Origin: Xanthobacteraceae bacterium
GTDB lineage: Bacteria; Pseudomonadota; Alphaproteobacteria; Rhizobiales; Xanthobacteraceae
Assembly (NCBI GenBank): GCA_030037105.1
Contig: JASHRY010000297.1
Span: 1-8,761 of the forward strand
Direction of reading: 5' to 3'
DNA length: 8,761 nt
Each line of letters opens with the position of its first letter. Position 1 is the stretch's first letter. The notes under the pieces are model-generated. The model did no database searches. It had not been told where the DNA came from and saw only the letters and a list, made by a program, of their open reading frames with translations. The position numbers and the translations under genes are program-made. Below are positions 1 to 6,395 of the stretch, in pieces.

Positions 1-221
1 GGCAATGCGCGCAATTCCGCGAAGCGTCGGTGGGCGCCGATCGCCGTCGCCGCGCGGCCGCTGGTGACCAGGATCGCCGCCCAGGGGCCGGTTCCGATCT
101 CCGCATCCTTGATCGCTTCGATGCGCATGAGCGGGGCGACGACCACGATATGGCCGCGCGCGCGCAGCGCGGCGGCGGTCCGCTCGGCGTCGGGTTCGGG
201 CCGCGTCAGCAGAAGACGCAC
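1..221 (-). CDS. hemD: Uroporphyrinogen-III synthase, N-terminal part (cut by window edge)
   Basis: HemD cyclises hydroxymethylbilane, with inversion of ring D, to uroporphyrinogen III, in the cytosol. Only about 73 N-terminal residues are present; the rest lies beyond position 1. The visible protein begins VRLLLTRPEPDAERTAAAL, which fits the N-terminal TRP-E-P-aa-T-aa-L pattern of the family. A later stretch, WAAILVTSGRAATAI, fits the conserved (I/L)-(V/I)-x-TS-x-x-(A/G) region. The chosen start is GTG at 221-219, two bases after the hemC stop. An in-frame TTG at 227-225 would overlap hemC and is a possible alternative. No strong Shine-Dalgarno is visible, which suggests translational coupling to hemC. 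Being directly downstream of hemC, the preceding enzyme of the pathway, strongly supports the call, since HemD is too variable to name on sequence alone. Confidence 0.85.
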   Translation of the reverse strand, partial: MRLLLTRPEPDAERTAAALRARGHIVVVAPLMRIEAIKDAEIGTGPWAAILVTSGRAATAIGAHRRFAELRAL

Positions 222-223
222 GG

Positions 224-1162
224 TCAAATCCGTGCGAAGAAGGCGGCGCCGGCGCGCTGCCGCAACTCGCGGCCGGCATCGGCGCCGAGCTCGGCCGCAT
301 CCTCGCGACGGCCTTCGCGGAAAACCTCGAACGCCTCGCTGCCGTCAGGCGCGACGATCATGCCGCGAAAGCGGATTGTTGCGCCGCTCATCCTGGCATG
401 ACCGCCGATCGGCGTGCGGCAGGAACCGTCGAGCACGGCAAGAAAGCCGCGCTCGGCGGCGAGCGCCGTCGCGGTGTCGGCATCGTTGATCGTGCCGACG
501 AGCGCGCGGGTGGCGCCGTCGTTCGCGCGCGTCTCCACCGCAATCGCCCCCTGGCCGACCGCCGGAAGAAATTCGTCGGCGTCGAGGATTGCGGTCGCTG
601 CCGAGAGAAGACCAAGCCGCTTCAAGCCGGCGACGGCGAGGAGCGTCGCGTCCACTTCTCCGGCATCGAGCTTGCGCAGCCGCGTTCCCACATTGCCGCG
701 CAGCGGCACCACCTTGAGGTCCGGCCGCAACCGCTTGACAAAGGCCTGCCGCCGCAGCGAGGCGGTGCCGACCACGGCGCCCGGCGGCAACTCGCGCAAC
801 GCCTTCGCCTTGCGGCTGATGAACGCGTCGCGCGCATCCTCGCGCGGCAGGAAACCGGCAAGCACGAGGCCGGCCGGCAGCACGGTCGGAAGGTCTTTGG
901 AAGAATGGACCGCGAGGTCGATTTGGCCGGCGAGCAGCGCTTCCTCGATTTCCTTGGCGAAGAGCCCCTTGCCGCCGGCCTCGTTGAGCGGCCGATCCTG
1001 GATGAGGTCGCCGGTCGTACGGATCACCTGGATCTCGATCCGCTCCGCGTCGACACCCGCGGCGGCGAGCTGCCGCATGACTTCGCGCGCCTGGGCGAGC
1101 GCGAGCGGAGAGCCGCGCGAGCCGATGCGCAGGGTAGCCGTCTCGGTCAAGGATTGTGCCAT
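224..1162 (-). CDS. hemC: Hydroxymethylbilane synthase (porphobilinogen deaminase)
   Basis: HemC polymerises four porphobilinogen molecules into hydroxymethylbilane in the tetrapyrrole pathway. The protein has 312 residues, the normal family length. Visible motifs are LRIGSRGSPLALAQA (residues 11-25), HSSKD (86-90, with the catalytic aspartate D90), GTASLRRQA (132-140) and DGSCRTPIGGHA (245-256), where C248 carries the dipyrromethane cofactor. The start is the ATG at 1162-1160, preceded by a GAAGG-like ribosome site about 4 bases upstream. The reading frame stays open upstream as far as 1744, but that part is antisense to tsaD and does not resemble the family. hemD follows after two bases, so the two form an operon. 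The gene is divergent from tsaD across a 150-bp region. All key residues are present and nothing looks broken. Confidence 0.97.
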   Translation of the reverse strand: MAQSLTETATLRIGSRGSPLALAQAREVMRQLAAAGVDAERIEIQVIRTTGDLIQDRPLNEAGGKGLFAKEIEEALLAGQIDLAVHSSKDLPTVLPAGLVLAGFLPREDARDAFISRKAKALRELPPGAVVGTASLRRQAFVKRLRPDLKVVPLRGNVGTRLRKLDAGEVDATLLAVAGLKRLGLLSAATAILDADEFLPAVGQGAIAVETRANDGATRALVGTINDADTATALAAERGFLAVLDGSCRTPIGGHARMSGATIRFRGMIVAPDGSEAFEVFREGRREDAAELGADAGRELRQRAGAAFFARI

Positions 1163-1190
1163 CGGACCTTCAAATGCTGGGCCGCACGCT

Positions 1191-1293
1191 CGATCATTCC
1201 GGGACGCGGGCGTCCGCCGGGGCGGGAATCCATAACCGCCGATCATGAATATGGATTCCGGGGGTTGCGCCGGCGGCGCGCTCCGAAACGACG
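1191..1293. repeat. Two head-to-head REP-like palindromic elements between hemC and tsaD
   Basis: Read outward from the middle, both arms start with TATGGATTCC (1250-1259 on plus; 1234-1225 on minus). Both continue through a GC-rich self-complementary stretch and end in a CCGGAATGA-like motif: the minus copy ends cccggaatgatcg and the plus copy ends the degenerate ctccgaaacgacg. The core forms a perfect 10-bp inverted repeat with a 15-nt loop. Each arm also has an internal hairpin, for example GGACGC/GCGTCC at 1202-1215. From memory, the motif order resembles dispersed intergenic repeats of Rhizobiales genomes; that match is not verified. The location between divergent promoters may influence both genes. 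Confidence 0.6.
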
Positions 1294-1298
1294 AGCCG

Positions 1299-1304
1299 TA
1301 TAAT
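1299..1304 (+). promoter_or_regulatory. Perfect -10 box (TATAAT) immediately before tsaD
   Basis: TATAAT at 1299-1304 matches the sigma-70 -10 consensus exactly, in a short AT-rich patch (gtataatatacac) within very GC-rich DNA. It ends 8 bases before the tsaD ATG, so transcription would start at about 1311-1313, on or just before the A of the start codon. No Shine-Dalgarno lies between the box and the ATG, as expected for a leaderless message. No good -35 hexamer is seen at 16-18 bp spacing, which lowers confidence. Confidence 0.5.
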
Positions 1305-1312
1305 ATACACCC

Positions 1313-2398
1313 ATGATCATCCTCGGCATCGAGACCACCTGCGATGAGACGGCCGCGGCCCTGGTCGAGCGGACCGACGATGGGCGAGGCCGAATCCTCG
1401 CCAATGTCGTTCTCTCGCAGATCAACGAGCATGCCGAATTCGGCGGCGTGGTGCCCGAGATCGCCGCCCGCGCCCATGTCGAAGCGCTCGATCGCGTCAT
1501 CGCCAAGGCGATGAATGAAGCCAAAGTTTCCTTCCATTCCCTCGACGGCTTCGCCGCGGCCGCCGGGCCGGGCTTGATCGGCGGCGTCATCGTCGGCTTG
1601 ACCATGGCCAAGGCGATCGCGCTCACCCACCGCAAGCCGCTGATCGCGGTCAATCACCTGGAGGCGCACGCGCTCACGGCGCGCCTCACCGATGCGACGC
1701 CGTTTCCTTATTGTCTGTTTCTCGCCTCCGGCGGCCACACGCAAATCCTCGGCGTGCGCGGCGTGGGCGATTACCTGCGGTTCGGGGGGACCCTCGATGA
1801 CGCGATCGGGGAGGCTTTCGACAAGACCGCGAAGCTGCTCGGCCTCGGCTATCCGGGCGGCCCGCTAGTCGAGAAGGAGGCCGTTCGCGGCGATCCCAAG
1901 CGTTTCGCGCTGCCGCGGCCGATGATCGGGCGCCGGGACGCCGACTTTTCATTATCCGGGCTCAAAACCGCGCTGCGCCTCGAAGCGGAAAAGATCGCGC
2001 CGCTTGCCGATCACGACGTCGCCGACCTCTGCGCCTCGTTCCAGCAGGCGGTGGTCGACGTGGTCAGGGATCGGATGCGCATTGGCCTCAAGCTCTTCTG
2101 CGAGCGCGTCGGCGTCCCCACCGCGCTCGTTTGCGCCGGCGGCGTGGCGGCGAACCAGGCGATCCGCAAGGTCCTGCACCGCGTCGCTTTCGAGATCGGC
2201 ACGTCGCTCGTTGCACCGCCGCCGGCTCTGTGCACCGACAACGGCGTCATGATCGCCTGGGCCGGCGCCGAGCGGCTGGCGCTGGGCTTGACCGATTCGC
2301 TCGCCACCGCTCCCCGCGCCCGCTGGCCGCTCGAGGATGTGAGGACGGCGGAATACCGTGATTCAGGAAGCCACGAAGCGCGCGGCGCCCCGGAATGA
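1313..2398 (+). CDS. tsaD: tRNA N6-adenosine threonylcarbamoyltransferase subunit TsaD
   Basis: TsaD (formerly Gcp/YgjD) moves the threonylcarbamoyl group from threonylcarbamoyl-AMP to A37 of ANN-decoding tRNAs, with TsaB and TsaE, in the cytosol. The 361-residue protein begins [19 protein letters not shown], the canonical N-terminus. It carries the metal-binding H115-x-x-x-H119 in [21 protein letters not shown] (138-145) and [10 protein letters not shown] (162-171) belong to the ASKHA nucleotide fold. [10 protein letters not shown] (276-285) and [12 protein letters not shown] (307-318) complete the site, with D309 the likely metal aspartate. Bacterial TsaD is usually near 340 residues; the extra C-terminal residues (about 350-361) read through a repeat-like sequence. 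The start follows a -10 box with no ribosome site. The gene is convergent with the RimK-family gene 12 bp away. In many Rhizobiales gpsA follows tsaD, but not here. Confidence 0.97.
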   Translation: MIILGIETTCDETAAALVERTDDGRGRILANVVLSQINEHAEFGGVVPEIAARAHVEALDRVIAKAMNEAKVSFHSLDGFAAAAGPGLIGGVIVGLTMAKAIALTHRKPLIAVNHLEAHALTARLTDATPFPYCLFLASGGHTQILGVRGVGDYLRFGGTLDDAIGEAFDKTAKLLGLGYPGGPLVEKEAVRGDPKRFALPRPMIGRRDADFSLSGLKTALRLEAEKIAPLADHDVADLCASFQQAVVDVVRDRMRIGLKLFCERVGVPTALVCAGGVAANQAIRKVLHRVAFEIGTSLVAPPPALCTDNGVMIAWAGAERLALGLTDSLATAPRARWPLEDVRTAEYRDSGSHEARGAPE

Positions 2399-2400
2399 CG
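2375..2400 (+). repeat. REP-like fragment spanning the tsaD stop codon
   Basis: The last bases of tsaD (gaagcgcgcggcgccccggaatgacg) resemble the terminal half of the REP-like elements seen at 1191-1293, whose minus-strand copy ends cccggaatgatcg. The TGA stop of tsaD lies inside the shared GGAATGAcg motif. Only half an element is present, so the match may be chance. Confidence 0.3.
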
Positions 2401-2410
2401 CGGATGATGC

Positions 2411-3871
2411 CTACTGCCCGAAGCGGTCGATGAACCAGCGAAGGAGCCGCGTCCAGATTTCATCCTTGCCGACGACATCCTCGATGCCGTGCTCGAGGTT
2501 GGGATTATCATTGACCTCCATGACGATGATGCCATGGTCGGTCTGTTTGAGGTCGACGCCGTAGAATCCATCGCCGATCGGCCGCGCAGCGCGGACCGCC
2601 ACGTCGATCACCTCGCGTGGCGCCTGGTCGACATCGAAGGCCCGGAAGCCGCCCTCGCGCGAGGAGCCGTCGGGCCGGTATTTCACCACCTGCCAATGTC
2701 CGCGGGCCATGCGGTATTGGCACACGAACAGCGGCTCGCCGGCAAGCACGCCGACGCGCCAGTCGAAGTCGGTCGGCAGGAATTTCTGCGCCAGGAGGAG
2801 ATCGGTTTCCTCGAACAGCTCATCGCAAACCCGCTTGAACTCGGCCGCCGATTCGATCTTGTGCACGCCGCGCGAGAACGACCCGTCGGGAATTTTCACC
2901 ACCAGCGGCAGACTCAGCTCATCGATCGCCTTGGCGAGGTCGGTGTCCTCGGCAATGATGACGGTGGGCGGGGTCGGCACCTGGTTCTGGCCGAGAAGTT
3001 CCATCAAAAACACCTTGTTGGTGCAACGGATCATCGAGATCGGATCATCGATGACCGGCATGCCCTCCTGCCAGGCGCGGCGGGCGAAGCGGTAGGTGTG
3101 ATTGTCGATCGAGGTGGTTTCTCGGATGAACAGGCCGTCGAACTCGGCGAGCTCGGCGAGCTGGCGTTTGGTGACCGGCTCGACATCGACGGACATCTTC
3201 TCGGCGATGCGGGCGAAATGCTTGATCGAGGTCGGCGATGACGGCGGCATCTTCTCGTTCGGATCGTAGAGCACCGCGAGATCGTATTTGGCGACCGTGC
3301 GCGCCTTGGGATCGCGCCACTCGCGCCTGGTGTGATTGCGCAGCGACTCGCGAAAGAACTCGGCCTCGCCGTTGGCGAGCCGGTTGATGTTGCGCGGCCG
3401 GATGCGGTCGATCGAAAGCCAGTCGCCGGGATCCACGGTTACTTCCAGCGCCGGGCAGCGGAACCAGTCGAACAGAAGCCGCCCGAACGATTCGAAACGG
3501 GAGTCGCGGGCGATGCCGAAACAGACGAGCAGCTTGCACTCGGCGTCGGGCTGAAAGTCGGCGCGCCGGGCACAGCGGTTGAGCTCGTCCTCCAACTCGG
3601 GCAAGGCGTGCTCGTAAAGCTTCTGCTCGCGCAGCTCCAGCATGGTCTCGACGGTCGGCACCACGCGATGGCCGCGCGCTTCGGCGAGGAGCGAGGCGTA
3701 GTAGCCCTTCGATTGATAGGCGTAGGAGCGGGCGAGATTGACCAGCTTCGGCCGGCCCATCTCGAACAGGCGAGGCCGCGCCAGGTATTCGGTCGTGGTG
3801 ATGACCTTGTGCGGGGTCTCGGCGTTGGGCAGATCGCGGGGCTGATCGACGAGGATGACCCAGCCGGTCAT
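2411..3871 (-). CDS. RimK-family ATP-grasp ligase with RLAN-type N-terminal domain
   Basis: This is an ATP-grasp enzyme of the RimK group, which ligates an amino acid (typically glutamate) to a carboxylate through an acyl-phosphate. The true substrate is unknown. The protein has 486 residues, longer than classical RimK (about 300). Residues 1 to about 250 match my memory of the RLAN (RimK-like ATP-grasp N-terminal) type, e.g. HKVITTTEYLARP (21-33) and LARSYAYQSKGYYASLLAEARGH (46-68). The ATP-grasp part covers about 270-486: nucleotide lysines K286 and K326 (VVKIPDGSFSRGVHKI), D440 in GVDLK, and the Mg-binding MEVNDNPNLEHG (451-462; E452, N454). The ATG at 3871 has a GGAAAGGGA-type ribosome site 6-8 bases upstream. 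The gene lies 92 bp downstream of the acetyltransferase and probably shares its transcript; in related genomes the two families co-occur. It is not classical RimK that modifies ribosomal protein S6, so no symbol is given. Confidence 0.88.
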   Translation of the reverse strand: MTGWVILVDQPRDLPNAETPHKVITTTEYLARPRLFEMGRPKLVNLARSYAYQSKGYYASLLAEARGHRVVPTVETMLELREQKLYEHALPELEDELNRCARRADFQPDAECKLLVCFGIARDSRFESFGRLLFDWFRCPALEVTVDPGDWLSIDRIRPRNINRLANGEAEFFRESLRNHTRREWRDPKARTVAKYDLAVLYDPNEKMPPSSPTSIKHFARIAEKMSVDVEPVTKRQLAELAEFDGLFIRETTSIDNHTYRFARRAWQEGMPVIDDPISMIRCTNKVFLMELLGQNQVPTPPTVIIAEDTDLAKAIDELSLPLVVKIPDGSFSRGVHKIESAAEFKRVCDELFEETDLLLAQKFLPTDFDWRVGVLAGEPLFVCQYRMARGHWQVVKYRPDGSSREGGFRAFDVDQAPREVIDVAVRAARPIGDGFYGVDLKQTDHGIIVMEVNDNPNLEHGIEDVVGKDEIWTRLLRWFIDRFGQ

Positions 3872-3963
3872 GGATGGGTCCCTTTCCAGTCTAAAACGGC
3901 GTGTCGATGTCTGTGCGGGCTCGGGTCGATCATGCGTGCGAGGCTAGGCAAAGCACAAACGTG

Positions 3964-4566
3964 TCATAACCGGAAACGAATCGGATGGCGACTGCGCGCC
4001 CGATGATGTCCACCATCAAAACCGATTCGCTCCTCGGAGTCAGGTGCCGCGTCCGCTTGAGCGGCGCGGGGCGAAGCGTCCGCCGCGAGCGGCTTCTCGA
4101 AGCGCAGCGCGTCGCCGCCGTCGTCATAATAGTGGCGATGCCGGCCGAACAGCCGGTAGCCCGATTTCTCGTAGCGCGCAATCGCCCGGGTGTTGTGCTC
4201 GTGGACTTCGAGGCGCATCGCCCGGCGCCGTCGGCGCTTCGCCGCCGCCTCGGCCGCGGCGAGGAGCAGCGGCCCGACGCCGCGCCGGCCGACATGCGGG
4301 GCGATTGCGATGGAATAAAGCCGGGCCAGCTTTGAGCGCGGCGGATAAAGAACAAGCCCGTAGCCCGCGAGTCTGCCGGCTTCCTCCGCCACGATCAGCG
4401 TGGCGCTCGGCGACGCAAGGAAATGGCGCAAACTTCGCCGCGAGAGAACGTCGGTCGTGAATACCGCGCGTTCGAGCGCGACGAGCGCAGCGAGATCGCC
4501 CCTGCGGCCGCGGCGCAGAGTGACCGTAGCAGGCACCTGTCGAGGCGGCCGAGCTGGGTCGCTCAC
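3964..4566 (-). CDS. GNAT-family N-acetyltransferase (RimI-like), coupled to DNA ligase
   Basis: The 200-residue protein has one GNAT fold at about residues 14-160: an N-terminal beta/alpha (VTLRRGRRGDLAALVALERAVF), VSRRSL-like DVLSRRSLRHFL (39-50), the core strand LARLYSIAIAPHVGRRGVG (80-98) with acetyl-CoA pyrophosphate loop R94-R-G-V-G-P, and N125-TRAIARYEKSGY (to 137). This resembles RimI and the GNAT half of GNAT/C39 proteins, which in other bacteria accompany RLAN/RimK ligases. No C39 peptidase domain follows; residues 161-200 are an Ala/Arg-rich tail without recognisable fold. The GTG start (4566-4564) overlaps the ligase TGA as GTGA, so translation is probably coupled. An in-frame GTG at residue 11 is an alternative. 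The acetyl acceptor, protein N-terminus or small molecule, cannot be read from sequence. Confidence 0.88.
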   Translation of the reverse strand: MSDPARPPRQVPATVTLRRGRRGDLAALVALERAVFTTDVLSRRSLRHFLASPSATLIVAEEAGRLAGYGLVLYPPRSKLARLYSIAIAPHVGRRGVGPLLLAAAEAAAKRRRRRAMRLEVHEHNTRAIARYEKSGYRLFGRHRHYYDDGGDALRFEKPLAADASPRAAQADAAPDSEERIGFDGGHHRARSRHPIRFRL

Positions 4567-6395
4567 GGCGGGGATCCGTGTCCGATCCGCGCCATCAGCG
4601 TCTGCAGCCGTTCCAGGCGGTCGGCCTCGGCTGGCGGCTTGTCCCAGCGCAGCCGGTTGATGCGCGGAAACCGCATCGCCAGGCCGGATTTGTGCCGCGT
4701 CGAGCGCTGCAGCCCCTCGAAGGCGACTTCGAGTACCAACCCTTGATCCGGTCGGTGCACGACCTCGCGCACCGGGCCGAAGCGGCCGGTGGTATTGCGG
4801 CGGATGAAGCGGTCGATCTGGATGAGCTCCTGGTCGGTAAAACCAAAATAGGCCTTGCCGATCGGAACCAGCTCTTCCGTCTGCTCACCGCGCGTCCAGA
4901 CGCCGAAAGTGTAGTCGGAATAATACGAGGAGCGCTTGCCGTGGCCGCGCTGGGCGTACATCAGCACCGCATCGATGACGAAAGGGTCGCGCTTCCACTT
5001 CCACCATGGCCCTTTCGGACGGCCTGGCATGTAGGAAGCGTCGCGCCGCTTGAGCATGATGCCTTCAACTGCCGCGGCGTCGCCGCCAGCCCCCGCCGCC
5101 GCCGGGTTCTTGCGCGCGGAGGCGAGGTCGTCCCAGGTCGCGAAAGGGATGAGAGGGGAAAGATCGATGCGCGGCTCGCCGAGCCGCGCGACGAAGCTTT
5201 CGAGCCGCGCGCGGCGCGCGGCGAACGGAAGCTCGCGCAAATCCTCCTCACCGTCGGCGAGAAGATCGTAGGCCCGCAGATGGGCGGGAAATTCGTCCAT
5301 GAGCTTGCTTGTGACGCTTTTGCGATTGAGCCGCTGCTGCAACACGTTGAACGCCTGCACACGCTGCTCGCGCATGATGAGGAGTTCGCCGTCGATCGCG
5401 CCGGGGAACCGCAGCACCTTGAGGAGATCGGGAAAGCTTTTGGAAATGTCCTCGCCGGTGCGCGAATAGAGCCGTGCGACCATGCTGCCTCCTGCCGCGC
5501 CCTCCACCACAAGCGGGGAAGGAGAGGCTAGCGACGCGGTGACAGCCTGCACGCGGATACCGTCCCATTTCCATTCGGCCATGAACGCGGTTGGATCGAG
5601 CGCGGCCAAGTTGGTCTCGTCGAGCGCGTGTGCCAGCATCGGCGGCCGGAACGGCGCCGGATCGCGGTTCGTCGGTTTTTTCGCGCGGCCTTCGAGCCAA
5701 GCGAACAGCGCGGTGTAGGGCGGGGCAAGCCCGGGCCAAAGAAGTTCGATGTCCTGCGCATCGGCGGCGCCGAGCGCGGCCACCGCGGCCTTGGCGAGCC
5801 GCGCGGAAACGCCGATGCGCAGGCCGCCGGTGACCAGCTTGATCAGCGCCCAGCGGCCGGTTTCATCGAGCGCATCGAGCCAGCGCGACAATTGCTGCGG
5901 CAATTGCGCTTTGCCGAGCGTGGCGAGCGTTTCGACGACCGCTGTCAAACTCAATTCTTCGTCGGCATTACCGTTACCTCCCCGCTTGTGGGGGAGTCCG
6001 ATCGCGGTCGCCGTAGGCGATTGCGATTGGGAGGGGGGTGAACGCAAGCCGTTCCCCTCCAACCTCCCTCTTTCACCCTCTCCCATAAGGGGGGAGGAAA
6101 CATGCTGGGCAGGCGGCGAATATTGTGCAGGCCACATCAACGCCACGGTCTCGGAGAGATCGCCGACGTAATCGTAGGACAGTTCGAACAGCACCGGATC
6201 GGTCCGCTCCGCGATCAGTTGGCGGATCAATCCCGGCTTGGCATGCGGGAAGCTGAGCGCGCCAGTGAGTGCCGCAAGCACCCAGCCGCGTTCCGGATCG
6301 CCGGTCGAGCGGAAATAGTCCGTGATCAGCCGCAGCTTGCTGTTGCGCGCGGGTTCGTAGGCGAGGCGATTGAGCAGTGCGGCGAAGCGGTTCAT
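4563..6395 (-). CDS. ATP-dependent DNA ligase of the exonuclease-linked repair set
   Basis: This enzyme seals nicks through a lysyl-AMP intermediate. Counting from the ATG there are 610 residues. Order: N-terminal DNA-binding domain (1 to about 230, beginning MNRFAALLNRLAYEP), adenylation domain with motif I EWKWDG (K276 catalytic) and RLYSRTGEDIS (308-318), motif III GAIDGELL (332-339), motif IV EGIMLKRRDASY (444-455), motif V WWKWKR (464-469), then an OB domain to the end. The family is normally nearer 530-560 residues. The excess comes from a palindromic-element peptide at about 99-143 and a shorter one at about 286-305; both keep the frame. The ATG at 6395 overlaps the exonuclease TGA as TGATG; a GTG one codon upstream (6398) is possible. 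Within the known four-gene ligase-associated set, only the exonuclease is adjacent. All ligase motifs are intact, so it is probably functional. Confidence 0.93.
   Translation of the reverse strand: MNRFAALLNRLAYEPARNSKLRLITDYFRSTGDPERGWVLAALTGALSFPHAKPGLIRQLIAERTDPVLFELSYDYVGDLSETVALMWPAQYSPPAQHVSSPLMGEGERGRLEGNGLRSPPSQSQSPTATAIGLPHKRGGNGNADEELSLTAVVETLATLGKAQLPQQLSRWLDALDETGRWALIKLVTGGLRIGVSARLAKAAVAALGAADAQDIELLWPGLAPPYTALFAWLEGRAKKPTNRDPAPFRPPMLAHALDETNLAALDPTAFMAEWKWDGIRVQAVTASLASPSPLVVEGAAGGSMVARLYSRTGEDISKSFPDLLKVLRFPGAIDGELLIMREQRVQAFNVLQQRLNRKSVTSKLMDEFPAHLRAYDLLADGEEDLRELPFAARRARLESFVARLGEPRIDLSPLIPFATWDDLASARKNPAAAGAGGDAAAVEGIMLKRRDASYMPGRPKGPWWKWKRDPFVIDAVLMYAQRGHGKRSSYYSDYTFGVWTRGEQTEELVPIGKAYFGFTDQELIQIDRFIRRNTTGRFGPVREVVHRPDQGLVLEVAFEGLQRSTRHKSGLAMRFPRINRLRWDKPPAEADRLERLQTLMARIGHGSPP
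5501..5527 (-). repeat. Half palindromic element inside the ligase catalytic domain
   Basis: The plus-strand 12-mer ccacaagcgggg (5507-5518) is the exact reverse complement of ccccgcttgtgg in the larger element at 5980-5991, so this is a related unit in inverted orientation. Flanking CCTCC/GGAGAGG runs can pair weakly. It is translated in the ligase as LASPSPLVVEGAAGG, between the catalytic KWDG motif and RLYSRTGEDIS, where the family usually has only a short loop. Confidence 0.55.
5977..6097. repeat. 121-bp composite palindromic element, in-frame in the DNA ligase
   Basis: The element contains a hairpin at 5977-5996 (cctcccc / ggggag), a central palindrome with 15-nt arms at 5998-6012 and 6016-6030 around the loop GTA (three mismatches, all C/T so wobble-compatible), a G/C tract, and a closing hairpin at 6076-6097 (ccctctccc / ggggggagg). 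It is translated on the minus strand within the ligase as a Pro/Ser/Gly-rich peptide from SSPLMGEGERGR to GLPHKRGG. It is homologous in sequence, order and reading frame to the element at 6432-6555. Confidence 0.75.

Noticed and set aside
398..1303. Long plus-strand open frames opposite hemC
   Set aside because: They mirror hemC codons, are rich in Arg, Gly and Ala without any motif, and are typical shadows in high-GC DNA.
1163..1744. Upstream extension of the hemC reading frame, giving a 506-residue protein
   Set aside because: It is antisense to tsaD, does not resemble porphobilinogen deaminase, and the ATG at 1162 gives the normal family length and N-terminus.
2489..3241. 250-residue plus-strand open frame opposite the RimK-family gene
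   Set aside because: The opposite strand encodes a complete ATP-grasp protein with all motifs; this frame is a composition artefact.
3872..3963. A frameshifted C39 peptidase remnant after the acetyltransferase
   Set aside because: Only 92 bp separate the two genes and no frame there contains the expected Cys or His motifs.
4578..5531. 317-residue plus-strand open frame opposite the ligase
   Set aside because: No family pattern; the ligase motifs are on the minus strand.
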